From Emmonsiellopsis sp. PD_33 (lineage: Eukaryota > Ascomycota > Eurotiomycetes > Onygenales > Ajellomycetaceae): DNA of 64,000 bases. The stretch lies in contig JANTQF010000129.1 in the NCBI GenBank assembly GCA_032988165.1, positions 28,204-92,203 on the forward strand. Reading direction: 5' to 3'. The stretch's first letter is position 1, and every line of letters begins with the position of its first letter. Of the stretch, positions 36,434-46,534 are shown in pieces. The notes under the pieces were generated by a model. It was not told where the DNA came from, did no database searches, and worked only from the letters and a program-made list of their open reading frames with translations. The translations under genes and the position numbers were made by a program.

Positions 36434-36536
36434 TAGTGTTTTGTATGTAATATCAGGTATCAGTTATTTTTTTTTCCAATTAGTCATTTTTTTTTGGGTG
36501 TTAATAGCTGGGTAGTGGGTGTTAATATCACACCCT
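36434..36536 (-). repeat. Right terminal inverted repeat of the MULE
   Basis: The reverse complement matches the left TIR, starting AGGGTGTGATATTAACACCC. Similarity extends to about 103 bp, fading near 36434. Confidence 0.88.
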
Positions 36537-36544
36537 CTATCTAT
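36537..36544. repeat. Right 8-bp target-site duplication (CTATCTAT)
   Basis: Exact copy of 24161-24168. The empty site would have read GCATG-CTATCTAT-ATGTCCC. Confidence 0.9.
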
Positions 36545-39388
36545 ATGTCCCGCCTCCTTAGATCTGCACACTGCTTGCACTTATTACTGCAGTGTAACTG
36601 AGCATCCGGAGGCGGGTCGGTGTAACGATTAGCTTTGAAGGAATTATTGATCAACCTTCCTTTTTTGGGGGTGAGGTTTTTTTCTTCCATGTGTCGGGGT
36701 TCTATTTTATTTTGATTTGTTTATGTTTTATTTTTTTTTCCCATGGTGGGGTGTGGAAGGGGGGTTGGTGGCCAGGATGGGACAGGATGGGGGATAACCT
36801 TAAATTTTGCTTCACGTTTTCGGATAATTGATCATTTTCTAATGTTTCTAGGATTGAAATAATCGGAGCCTTCCCGGATTCTAGCCTCTAGTAGTCCTGA
36901 TCTATGAGGGGCGGAGGGAGGTAAAAGGCGAAGGAGGGGGGGAAATGTTGGGACCGACTGCGTGGTGAACCGTACCGTACTGCCATTTTTTCCCCTGTAT
37001 TTGTTATTGGGATGTCATGCACTCGAATGCCTGAGAAGGTGAAGGTGGATGAAAAGACCAAGGGAAGCGAGCCATTGAAGAAGAGTGAAGGAAAGGGAGG
37101 TAGGTGGCTTGCAGAGAAAAAAAAGTAGGTAAGTACTAATTATCAAATGGGTATGAATCCTATGACCACCATTTCTACTTTGAGACAATGGATCAAGCAT
37201 TTTTTGTTACCATTTTAGACTTTTGACCGCCTTGCCAGTTGACGTGATCGGTTTTTGAACGCAATCATGGTACGGTAGCCACGGGGGCGTCAAGATGGCG
37301 TAGCTTTCCCTGCAGATGAATCTAGGGCTCCTGTGACCGGAAGATGCCACTCAAGTCAGGGCAATAGTCGCGGTGAGGAACCGGTAGCGAGGGAGAAGAA
37401 TGGGGATGGCCGATTGGTTATGTTACACAATCGCCCGTCACGGGCGATTATTGAGTAGATGCGTGGTTGTCTGGGGCAAGGAACCGGCATGACGAGCGCC
37501 CGCCAAGAGTGTTACGCATGAGGAGATAGATAGGGCGGTCGAAAATTCATGGGGATGGGATGCTGGATATTTGGAAAGAATGTTGCTGGAGAGACGTGTG
37601 GGAAAGGTATGTTTAAGGCTTTGGTGCACTTCTTGAACCAGAATCCTGGGCGAATAGCATTTTGCAGTTTTCCTCCCCTTTGAGAGTGTATCCAGTGGCT
37701 CCTTTTTTGCGTTTTTTAATGGTTTGGTGGTTGGCTTTCTGCGACATTATTTCCTTCGTCTTGCAGTAGTCCTGGTATCATCCTCGTTTGGAGCCCTCTT
37801 TGGACTAAGCTACGGGGTATGGCATGTCTGGAGAGAATCCCTTTTATAGCAACACGCATACCCCAAACGAGTAACCAAGGGGTCACGAGTAGATGAATCC
37901 GGAGATGAAAAAGATACCGCGTGGCTAAACCCAGCTTAAAATCCTAACCTACCCTTCTGCCATGTATACCTGGGAAGGGGGGAATCAGTATATCAAAATG
38001 CAAGGGAAAAGGAGACAGAAACAGTGCCAATAATTCCAAAACTCGCCTGAAAGGATTCCTCCTTACGCATACATCCAATGCATCGCTCTCCTGTCCATTA
38101 ATACACATTGATAGGCAAATGGTTTATCAAATTCTTGGCCTATGTGAGGCCTGCCCCAAGGTAGGGCTTCTGGGCACTCATCCCATCCCTTCCCCCGAAT
38201 TTGGATCTATGGATTTACTTTATTGTTTTTCCTGGGCCTTTTCTCATGCCTTTGCTGCGAGATCCTGCATAGAGCTTTTCATGGGACGGTCCAGTTAGTC
38301 GTAAGTAGGTCCATATCATTATGTGGATCATGCAACCCGTCCCAGCAATATTGAGGTAAAACTGTAAAAAAAGGATGGATGGATCGACACTGGGGTAGAA
38401 AATGGTGGTGGCTTGTCTTCTTTTCCTCTTCCTAGGATGGTCAGCCATAGAAGGACGGGGGATATGGATATAATAGTAAGCCCATTGCGCCATCTAGAAG
38501 GCAAAAAGGCAGACTTCAATATTCCAGGCACTCGGCTTGAATATTGAGAATCTTACCCCAACCCCGCAATTCCCAGATCTTATCCCTGCTAGAATATATT
38601 GGTGTCCAGCCAGTTTCTCCAACATTTCTTCGTCGTCCCCGCATGCCTCCGCAGCGCGCAGGAACCGACCATCCGACACAGTAAGCACACCGCCATCGTA
38701 TTTTCCATCCGCACCGGCCCCAGGTTGGCGAGAAGATGAAGTGCTGACCGACTTCACCGTTTGCAGAAGCCTCATTCTTCGCTTTCTCCATTCATCCTTC
38801 TGTCCAGGACGGCGCAGACCTATACACGCTATATCCTAGCCATAACGCCCCCAGCAATTCTATCCAATTAGTTCTCGCGGCAAATTCGGCTGATGTCAGG
38901 GAAGAGGCCCAAATAGCCGGACAGTTTGGGACGGCTGTTCTGTAGCGCGTTATATATGGGCAAGCGTCAAACTTGAGCACTCCAACCGAGCCAGGAAATC
39001 CTACCAGAAGGCCCACCGAAGCCACACCGAACACCAGACACCGATGCAGGCTGGGATCAGGAGTCAAGCTGTTGGCTGCTGAAGCCCCCACCAATGCTGC
39101 TGATCAATGCGCACACTGGTCTGAACACGGTCTAATCTATCTGGCGAAAATCCCCTGCAAAGACCAAAGGCAAAAAAGAGAGAGAGAGAGCAGCCCACGG
39201 TATATGAGCAGAGGACGACTGCGTGGTCTCCCTATCGGCGTTGGTGACTGTTCTTGTTGAGTTCTTGTTGATAGTTGAAGTGAGTCGAGTGTTGTGTTGT
39301 GTTCTGGGGCAAGCCGGGGCTGGAATGCCAAGCCCGCCAGCCGAAACAAACCCCAGACTTGCCCCGTACTTGTTGTTCTCCATCATCC
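36545..39388. other. 2.8 kb upstream region of the large Zn2Cys6 gene
   Basis: No supportable gene. Open frames on the minus strand (38215-38493, 38494-38775, 38792-39094) partly lack an ATG and do not join. A perfect hairpin lies at 37429-37449. An AG repeat (about 39178-39190) and GTTCTTGTTGAGTTCTTGTTG lie shortly before the TF start and may belong to its 5' UTR/promoter. Confidence 0.4.
37429..37449. repeat. Perfect GC-rich hairpin
   Basis: AATCGCCCG-TCA-CGGGCGATT: 9-bp perfect arms with a 3-nt loop. It is isolated, with no gene within 1.9 kb. It could be a binding palindrome or a small RNA stem; function unknown. Confidence 0.6.
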
Positions 39389-42300
39389 ATGATTCCGCTT
39401 CCTCGCTCCCGCTCCCTCTCCTCCGCCCTCTTCGCCTCGCCCGCCCCCCAGTCCTCCACAGACCCCCCTCTGGCTGCTCTGGACTCTGCCTCGCCGTTCC
39501 CTGTGTCTGACTACGGCTTCCCCTACGCCCACAGCTCGCCCGGCCCGCCCCATCCGTTCCAGCACTCCTTCGATGCGCCGCCCTTCGATGTCCCTGATCC
39601 GCCCAGCAATGTCGTCTCCTCCCGGTATCTAGCTCAGAATTTGCTGTCCAGTGTGCCCGGTCCTGCTGGAATCACAATGTCCTCCCTGCCCACTTCAATC
39701 AACCACCAAACGCTACACGAAATGGACCGCGCCATGGAGGACGAAATGGGCTCCATGAGCCCCGGCAGCTCCAAAGACCAGGGAGGACGATTGCTGGATG
39801 ATTCTGGCGGACAGAGCCAAGGCCTAGAAGGCGATGGCATGAACGAGTCTAAAGGGGACGGCTCTGCGCCGGGTCAAGAAGAAGCCGTTGACAAGGACAG
39901 CACGCGACCTTGGAGCGAGCTGAAGACCAAGGCCGGGAAAGAACGCAAAAGATTACCCCTCGCCTGCATTGCCTGCCGGAGGAAGAAGATCCGTTGTTCG
40001 GGGGAAAAACCTGCCTGCAAACACTGTTTTCGCTCAAGAGTACCTTGTGTTTACAAAGTTACTACGCGCAAAGCCGCACCCCGCACCGACTACATGGCCA
40101 TGCTGGACAAACGACTAAAGAGGATGGAGGAGCGGGTTATCAAGATAATACCCAAGGATGAATCGAGAGACATGGCGGGAATTGGACGAGCCGTGGTCAA
40201 GCCTCCTTTGCCCGGACAAGCACCCCGCGGGTCCAGGCCAATCCATAAAAAGCGATCTGCGGACGAGGCGTTCAATGCGGAGCTGAACGAATGGACGCAA
40301 CAAGATAGCAATTCTACAATGGATGAAATTGCGCTTTCTCTACAGTCACGGATTTCGGACGAGAATAAGCTATTTACTGAAGGGGCCGAGTTTCTCCCCT
40401 CCCTCGAAATCCAGGAACATCTTGCCGAAGTATTTTTCGACTGTGTATATGGCCAATCCTACCTCCTGTTACACAAACCGAGCTTCATGCGGAAGCTGAA
40501 AGCTGGAGCTGTACCACCAGTGCTGATGCTAGCCATCTGTGCGATTTCGGCGCGCTTCTCAACCCACCCTCAAGTTAGCACAGAGCCAGCCTTCTTACGC
40601 GGAGAAAATTGGGCCAACCCGGCAGCGGCCATTGCGCTCAGCAGGCATGACGAACCAAATATTACTATTCTCACCGTGTTTCTAATTTTAGGCCTTCATG
40701 AATTTGGCACCTGTCACGGCGGGCGAAGCTGGTCGTTTGGAGGTCAAGCGTTGCGAATGGCCTATGCTCTACAACTTCATCGGGAGTTGGACCATGACCC
40801 TAATGTCAATAATAATTCTTCCGAACTCAGTTTTACTGACCGTGAGATTCGGAGACGAACAATGTGGGCCTGTGTGCTGATGGACCGGTACAATTCATCC
40901 GGCAGTCAGAGGCCACCCATTGGCAATGACAAATTTCTACAGATCCAGCTACCCATAAAAGAAAAACACTTTCAAATGGAGATTCCCGGACCCACGGAGG
41001 ATCTAGATGGTGGGATCCCGAACCCGGTTCCCGAAGGTGTTGGACAGTTATCTAACCCCAAGGAAAATATGGGAGTCTCTGCCTATTCTATCAGAGGAAT
41101 AATGCTTTGGGGGAGAATGGTTGATTATCTCAATCTTGGTGGGAAAACCAAAGACAAACACCCAATATGGTCGCCGGAATCTGGTTTCGCAAAACTCAAG
41201 AGGGACATGGAGCTTTTCTCTGCCTCCCTCCCGAACTCCTTGGCCTTCACCCTCGAGAATCTGCGCAATCATGCGGCGGAGAAAATCGCAAATCAGTTCA
41301 TCTTCCTACATCTGATCATCCACCAGAATCTCCTCTTTTTGAACCGATTTGCCATTCCACTATCCCCTGGCGGGAAACCCCCGAGAAACATTCCTCGCGC
41401 CTTTCTTAGTGACGCTGGCCGGGGTGCTGTTGAAGCTGCAAGCCATATTTCTATGCTCATAAATCAATCATCGGGCTACAATTTGACCGTTCCATTTGCC
41501 GGGTACTGCGCCTATGCAGCAAGCACGGTACACATATGGGGTATCTTCTCGAAAAATGCAAGACTTGAAGCAACATCAAAAGAAAACCTACGACACACAT
41601 ACAGATACTTAAACAAGATGAAACGTTACTGGGGAATGTTCCATTACATGGTGGAGAGCGCTAAAGATCGGTATCGTCAGTTTGCCGATGCCGCTATGAA
41701 AGGGTTACAGTTTAATTCCAAGGGGGAAGAGGAGGATGCTCATCTATTCCAATACGGAGATTGGTTCGACAAATACCCTCATGGACTTGCAGGGTTGCAC
41801 TTGGACGATTCCCATAATCAATCCCAGAGAGAGCGAAGCAGCGAGGCTGTGATGGCGCAGCAATCTGACCTTCAAAGTGTCGAAGACTTTTTTGCGAGTC
41901 TTTCACCTCCGTCGCATGCCGAAGGTCCTCGAAAAGAACTCAAGAGACGGGCAAATTCCGGTACGGAACCAAGACAGCCACGTTTGAGTATTTCAAATAC
42001 GAGCAACCCATATCCACCTCAGCCACAGCCCCGGACCCATCCTCAACCTCAACCTCAAATTCAACCGCAAGTACCACAACAACCCATAATGGATGTCCCA
42101 ATAAGTCCCTCACAGCCTCCTGGCTTCTCCAACTACAATACCCAAACCATGTTCCCGCAAGCCCAAACACCCACTTACGACCCGTCAGCTTACAAAGCTT
42201 ACAACTTCTTCAACCCGGACCAACTCCCCCAGCTAGATCGCCAACTTGTCTATGGCGCCTACGCCGGGCTTGATCCTATGGCATCCGCATCCAACCCCGG

Positions 42301-42616
42301 ACCGATGGCTACGCCAAGGATGAGCACAGGTCCAAACGTCCCAGCAGAAGAGACGACGTCCCCCGCAATGTGGAACACGCAATTCGATGCTTCAGGTGCG
42401 CCCTCATGGGGGAATGAACTTGTACAGCCCAGTGCATGGTTTCTGCCATTTAATCTGGACCCCCTCGGGCAAAGCGGAAACGTCAACGCCGGCAGCCCTA
42501 GCACACCTACTGCCAGTGCTGGTGCTGGTGCGGGTGTCGGGTCACAACCAGCAGTCAATGCCAATACGTACCCGACGTCAAACGCAATGATGGGCTCTTA
42601 TAATATGAATATCTAA
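39389..42616 (+). CDS. Zn(II)2Cys6 transcription factor with Fungal_trans domain
   Basis: A single exon of 1,075 residues from ATG 39389 (MIPLPRSRS); the open frame extends upstream but without an ATG. The zinc cluster is at about 192-219: C-X2-C-X6-C-X6-C-X2-C-X6-C in CIACRRKKIRCSGEKPACKH, followed by a basic linker (TTRKAAPRTDYMAMLDKRLKR). A fungal transcription factor middle-homology region spans roughly 345-640 (VFFDCVYGQSYLLLHKPSF, RRRTMWACVLMDRYNSS). The N-terminus is Ser/Pro-rich. The C-terminus is Gln/Pro-rich (QPQPRTHPQPQPQIQPQ) and Ala/Gly-rich, as in transactivation regions. It is a nuclear regulator, but I cannot match it to a named factor. It lies 2.8 kb from the transposon edge. 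Confidence 0.92.
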   Translation: MIPLPRSRSLSSALFASPAPQSSTDPPLAALDSASPFPVSDYGFPYAHSSPGPPHPFQHSFDAPPFDVPDPPSNVVSSRYLAQNLLSSVPGPAGITMSSLPTSINHQTLHEMDRAMEDEMGSMSPGSSKDQGGRLLDDSGGQSQGLEGDGMNESKGDGSAPGQEEAVDKDSTRPWSELKTKAGKERKRLPLACIACRRKKIRCSGEKPACKHCFRSRVPCVYKVTTRKAAPRTDYMAMLDKRLKRMEERVIKIIPKDESRDMAGIGRAVVKPPLPGQAPRGSRPIHKKRSADEAFNAELNEWTQQDSNSTMDEIALSLQSRISDENKLFTEGAEFLPSLEIQEHLAEVFFDCVYGQSYLLLHKPSFMRKLKAGAVPPVLMLAICAISARFSTHPQVSTEPAFLRGENWANPAAAIALSRHDEPNITILTVFLILGLHEFGTCHGGRSWSFGGQALRMAYALQLHRELDHDPNVNNNSSELSFTDREIRRRTMWACVLMDRYNSSGSQRPPIGNDKFLQIQLPIKEKHFQMEIPGPTEDLDGGIPNPVPEGVGQLSNPKENMGVSAYSIRGIMLWGRMVDYLNLGGKTKDKHPIWSPESGFAKLKRDMELFSASLPNSLAFTLENLRNHAAEKIANQFIFLHLIIHQNLLFLNRFAIPLSPGGKPPRNIPRAFLSDAGRGAVEAASHISMLINQSSGYNLTVPFAGYCAYAASTVHIWGIFSKNARLEATSKENLRHTYRYLNKMKRYWGMFHYMVESAKDRYRQFADAAMKGLQFNSKGEEEDAHLFQYGDWFDKYPHGLAGLHLDDSHNQSQRERSSEAVMAQQSDLQSVEDFFASLSPPSHAEGPRKELKRRANSGTEPRQPRLSISNTSNPYPPQPQPRTHPQPQPQIQPQVPQQPIMDVPISPSQPPGFSNYNTQTMFPQAQTPTYDPSAYKAYNFFNPDQLPQLDRQLVYGAYAGLDPMASASNPGPMATPRMSTGPNVPAEETTSPAMWNTQFDASGAPSWGNELVQPSAWFLPFNLDPLGQSGNVNAGSPSTPTASAGAGAGVGSQPAVNANTYPTSNAMMGSYNMNI

Positions 42617-44011
42617 GGTGTCCAGATATATGATTGTGGGGATCCGTTCCTGTCATTCTAAGATTGGAAACCCGGGGGATTTTTTGGTGTACATTCCTTC
42701 TTATGTCAATTATATTATTATTACTACTACTATTATTATTATTATCATTACCCCCCCTACGAACCCCTTCATATTTTGTTTAGCCGTTGTGCGGGGTAGG
42801 TGGACGGACGGATGGATGGATGGGGTGGTTGTTTGGATGATTGGTTGGTTGGTTGACTAGCATTTTGGATAATGGATTTTCGGCCGGGATGAAAACGTGA
42901 ATTGAATTTAGCAGGGAGTTGCGTTTCTTGAGTTTCTTTCTTTCTTTCTTTTTTTTTTTTTTTTGGCTACCTTTGAATATATATGAACATCTTTTTGTTT
43001 ATTTTTTATTCTATTGCTTATTTCCCAACCCTCCACATTTCAGCCCCCCCCCCTAATTTTTTTTTGTTCGATTTTGTTATGTGGTCATGGGAAGTCTGGA
43101 ACGTGGAAACGTTGCGTAGTATTTTATATTACACAGAAGAGGACAATCGCGAAACTGACTGATGCTGGCCATTATGGGTTGGAATTGAGTTAGGTACATA
43201 CATATATTGGCCCGGCGATTGAACGGTTTCTTCTCGAAAGGGAGAGGAAAGAAGGGGAGCGAGCTTAGGGAGAGCGATGGGAACAATCACTTAAAACGAT
43301 CAGAAGGGTTTGAAGTAACTAATTTAGTGCCATCTGTTTCTCTATATTGTTCTTCTGCTTTGGATAAAGTATCCCTCTCCATTCCTCGAATAAAAGGTGG
43401 CGGAGCCGGTGAAGAGGGCAGACAAGATGGGCTTGTCCGGGGCCTCGTGAGTTCGTCTTATTTACATGTAGCTCGAAGCTGATATCTGATATCTGATATC
43501 TGATATAGGTACATACTAGGTTCGTGCCAAGCGGAGGAAGTAAAGTTAAGGTTTAAACACAAAGGTTCCACGATCAGAGTTAATTGTCATACAATGCTGG
43601 GAAGGACTCGTGAGATGTCTGGCCTTGTCTTTGTCATACGCTATCTATGTATGTATGTATGACGTTTTTTACTCGCTGCGGTCCCGTAGGATCGATTTTG
43701 GTCGTATCGAACTATTTCTAATATACGGGTAGGTAGCTTTTTGCCTTGATTCGGGCCGTGCGCGCCTTCTAAAATAGAGCCACAACATATATATGCAGGG
43801 GTTAAAAGTAAATTCTAGTTCGTCGGGGTCATAAGGATAGCGGAAGTCATGTACATACATACATACAATAGTAAGGATAAAACAAAAGGAAAAACCGTCA
43901 TCACACGTAATCGAAATTCCCAATATCAAAAACAAATTTCCCTCTCTTGCAAAAGAAAACATCGAGGGGAAACAAACAAAAATCAAAAGACCAATCCAAA
44001 GGATGATTCGT
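42617..44011. other. 1.4 kb intergenic region rich in microsatellites
   Basis: 3' UTR of the Zn2Cys6 gene followed by ATT/ACT repeats (42712-42746), GGAC/GGAT and GGTT repeats (42800-42855), CTTT and poly-T (42930-42964), GATATCT repeats (43480-43507) and TATG repeats near 43645-43660. No gene seen. Confidence 0.5.
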
Positions 44012-45908
44012 TCAATCATCCCACTCCTCATCCAACTGATCAATCAGCCTATTCTCCTCCTCAACGTCCGTCCTCCGGCCCCTCCCACTTCCTCCGCCGT
44101 TACTGATGCCGCCGCGCCCACCAATGGCACCCACGAGCCCGCCCCGTCTATCGTTGTAGTTGCTCTCGCCGTTTGAGAACTGGGAGTAGCCTGTGGGGGG
44201 TTTATTGACACGTAGACAGCGGGATATGGAGGAGAAAATTATTATCATGAGATCCTATGTTTGAATTAGCTGGGTGCTTTTCTTTGTCTTCTTTGCTTTT
44301 TTGTGGCATCCGGATGTAGATCGTGATTGACGGGCTGTGTGGGGAATTTTTTGTGGGGAACAGTTTAGGAGAAACTTGGAGGGATGAGGTATCAAGGAGG
44401 GTGGGGAAAGCTTGGCGGAAAACATTTATGTTGGAAATAGAACAAGACATCGGGAAGAAAATTCAGGAGGACGTGTTGAGTGTATATATGAAGGGCAAGG
44501 AATAACGAGTCGAGTAAAATGATCTTATGAGAGAGTTTATTTTTGATGAACCAAGTAGCTGCTAGCAAGGGTATGTGTGCGGGTGTAGATCTCGGGGTCT
44601 TCCAATTTGATCAAACACGACGCGACTTCCATTGGGGAAATTTATAGAATAGATCGAGGGATATACAAGGGGATATTGGGTCGTTGATAAGAGATGCAAA
44701 AAGGGGGGAATGATCCAAGGGGAAAGGATGATGACAATCAGGTTTAACGATATGTATATATACCAGATGCCCGATCCAGCGGGCTGTAAAAGGGAAGGGT
44801 CAATCAAGTCGTGAAACAGGCAATGCAACGTTCCCACGAGTGCCAGTTGGTGAATAGGTCGCCATATTCCGGTGTGTACGGTTTCCCGAGAAGGATAGTT
44901 TTGATAATATGAATAGTAAACTTACCCCCAGGAAGGATACGGCACCAGCCCAAAGGCTGTAATTCGGACATTGCCGCCATCCGCGTTGATGCATGACTGT
45001 CCGTTGATAAGCACAGCCACCGAGTAGATATACGGCTATGGCGATCAACATGCTGGATGGAAAAGTTAGCATTCATCCTACGATAATAGCTGTTGGCTTC
45101 GAATATAACATACATCACTCCGAAGACGCCAGCAGGGCCCAGCCCGCCATCCGCGCTTGCGGCAACACCACCACATGCGGCAGCGCTCCGAACTTCGAAG
45201 AAATAAGAACATGAGTCCATCGTGCCAACAAATGATACTGTGGCTGCTGGTGAGATCAAATCGCGATCGCAATGGAATGATATGATGGTGGACTTTCGGC
45301 GGGACGAAGTTTCGGGTTCGGGATCAGTATTGTTATCGTGGTCGTTATCTCCATCAATGATCTCGCGTCCCAGTAAATTCGAAGTGGTTGGAGCGGGACA
45401 AGGGGAGCCATCAGTGTAGTTTAGGACAAGCCTCCGGCCACGAAAGACTGGGACAGCCGCCTGTTGCCTGTACAAGAAATAATGTGGTCAGCAGGTCGAA
45501 ATCCCCCCTCCATTCCGAGATACCATGCACCTACCCGATGGAATATGTCTTCCCATCTAATTGGTAGTATGCGCTGACATTGCCCCATCTTGACTCTTCG
45601 ACTCCAACCACATCCTTCAACTCTTCGATCACTGGCTGGCAGACGTTTATCGTAAAGTTGGCGGGGTAATCGTACCCCTTCGCATGCCAACTGTCTTCTC
45701 TACTATCGGTATGGACTTTCTTCCCATCTTTCATTTCCGGTGGAGACAAAGATATGGTGCTCAGGTCGAAGTAAGCTCCTGATGTAGGCGAGGTTATCGT
45801 ACATGGTTTCGGGGTGTGGTTTGAGGAATCTGAAGCTCTGGAGGTCGAAGAGCATAGGAAGAGTAACTGGAAGGCGGTAGCTAGAAATGTAGATGTGGAG
45901 GGACGCAT
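44012..45908 (-). CDS. ATG27: Atg27-like type I membrane protein with MRH lectin domain
   Basis: Complement of join(44012..44254, 44926..45052, 45114..45467, 45535..45908); 365 residues. It has a signal peptide (MRPSTSTFLATAFQLLFLCSS), then a luminal mannose-6-phosphate-receptor-homology region with paired cysteines (CTITSPTSGAYFDLS, ANFTINVCQPV, STIISFHCDR, CSYFFEVRSAAAC). A transmembrane helix follows (VFGVIMLIAIAVYLLGGCAYQ), then the family's QRTVMHQRGWRQCPNYSLWAG motif and a cytosolic tail ending DEENRLIDQLDEEWDD-like (here EEENRLIDQLDEEWDD). Atg27 cycles between Golgi, endosome and vacuole and supports Atg9 trafficking. Introns 1 and 2 are 67 and 61 bp; intron 3 is 671 bp, much longer than any other here, though its GTAAGT, branch GCTAAT and phase fit. 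Divergent from ERG24. Confidence 0.8.
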
Positions 45909-46534
45909 GGCGACGGATTATGAGGTCTGGAGGACTATGGAGGTGCCGCTCCGGGCATGCAGCGAACGGGCCCAGCCAGCTCCGCACAGTTGAAAGGATA
46001 CAAGATATAACACCAAAATTCAGTGAAAGACAGGTTATGCAATGAAACAGAAAGGCAATGATCGATCGCAGTTGAACAGCGCCAGAAGAAAAGTGGTGAA
46101 AAAGGCTTGGATGGACGTCGATGTTGAGATTAGGTGTCATATCGCGGCTCAAGCTGATGTCTTGGCGCAGTGATGTCTTGGCACCATGTGGCAGTCACGT
46201 GAACACCTGCCGTATTAGGACTAGCGTCTAGTGTGGGGAGCCTCAGAACTCAAACCTTGAATTTGGAATTCAACAATGCGCTATTCCGCTTTGGGAAAGT
46301 AACTCGATCGTCCGATGTTTTTCTGTCCGCTTCCGCCTCCGCAGAATTCACATCCCGAAGTCCGAACCTCAACCTCTGCTTCGCCACATATTTGTCTCGA
46401 AGAAACGCCCCGTATTCACTGCGGGTGGTATTAAAAGGGCCAACCCTCTCTACGGGATCAATTTGAGATCTTTCCTCCTACTTTCCCCCGCATATCTGTC
46501 TATCCCGAGCTTGTGGCGAACCTCCCTACTAGCT
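45909..46534. promoter_or_regulatory. Divergent promoter of ATG27-like gene and ERG24
   Basis: 626 bp between two divergent start codons, containing both 5' UTRs. It includes TGATGTCTTGGCGCAGTGATGTCTTGGCACC, a direct repeat of TGATGTCTTGGC at 46149-46160 and 46170-46181. No gene in it. Confidence 0.45.

Larger units (their letters stand above)
24169..36536 (+). mobile_element. Hop-like Mutator (MULE) DNA transposon, interrupted by an LTR element
   Basis: 12,368 bp bounded by inverted copies of AGGGTGTGATATTAACACCC and an exact 8-bp duplication CTATCTAT. Removing the nested retrotransposon and one 5-bp duplication leaves about 3.26 kb, close to the length I recall for the fungal MULE Hop, which also has TIRs of about 100 bp. 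The plus strand carries a broken MULE transposase frame (24.5-26.9 kb). The whole block is AT-rich and I found no CpG in it, while the flanks contain CpG at normal density. It is almost certainly immobile on its own. Confidence 0.9.

Noticed and set aside
24169..36536. hAT superfamily assignment based on the 8-bp duplication
   Set aside because: The interior carries MULE transposase signatures (TD-ELALMNAL, LCR-HIN) and TIRs of about 105 bp, which fit Mutator-like elements better than hAT.
38215..39094. Three successive minus-strand open frames that read like a small membrane protein
   Set aside because: The most protein-like one (38792-39094) begins at TTG, has no Met inside, and no ATG is available upstream on that strand before the coding part of the Zn2Cys6 gene. 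The frames do not join through valid introns.
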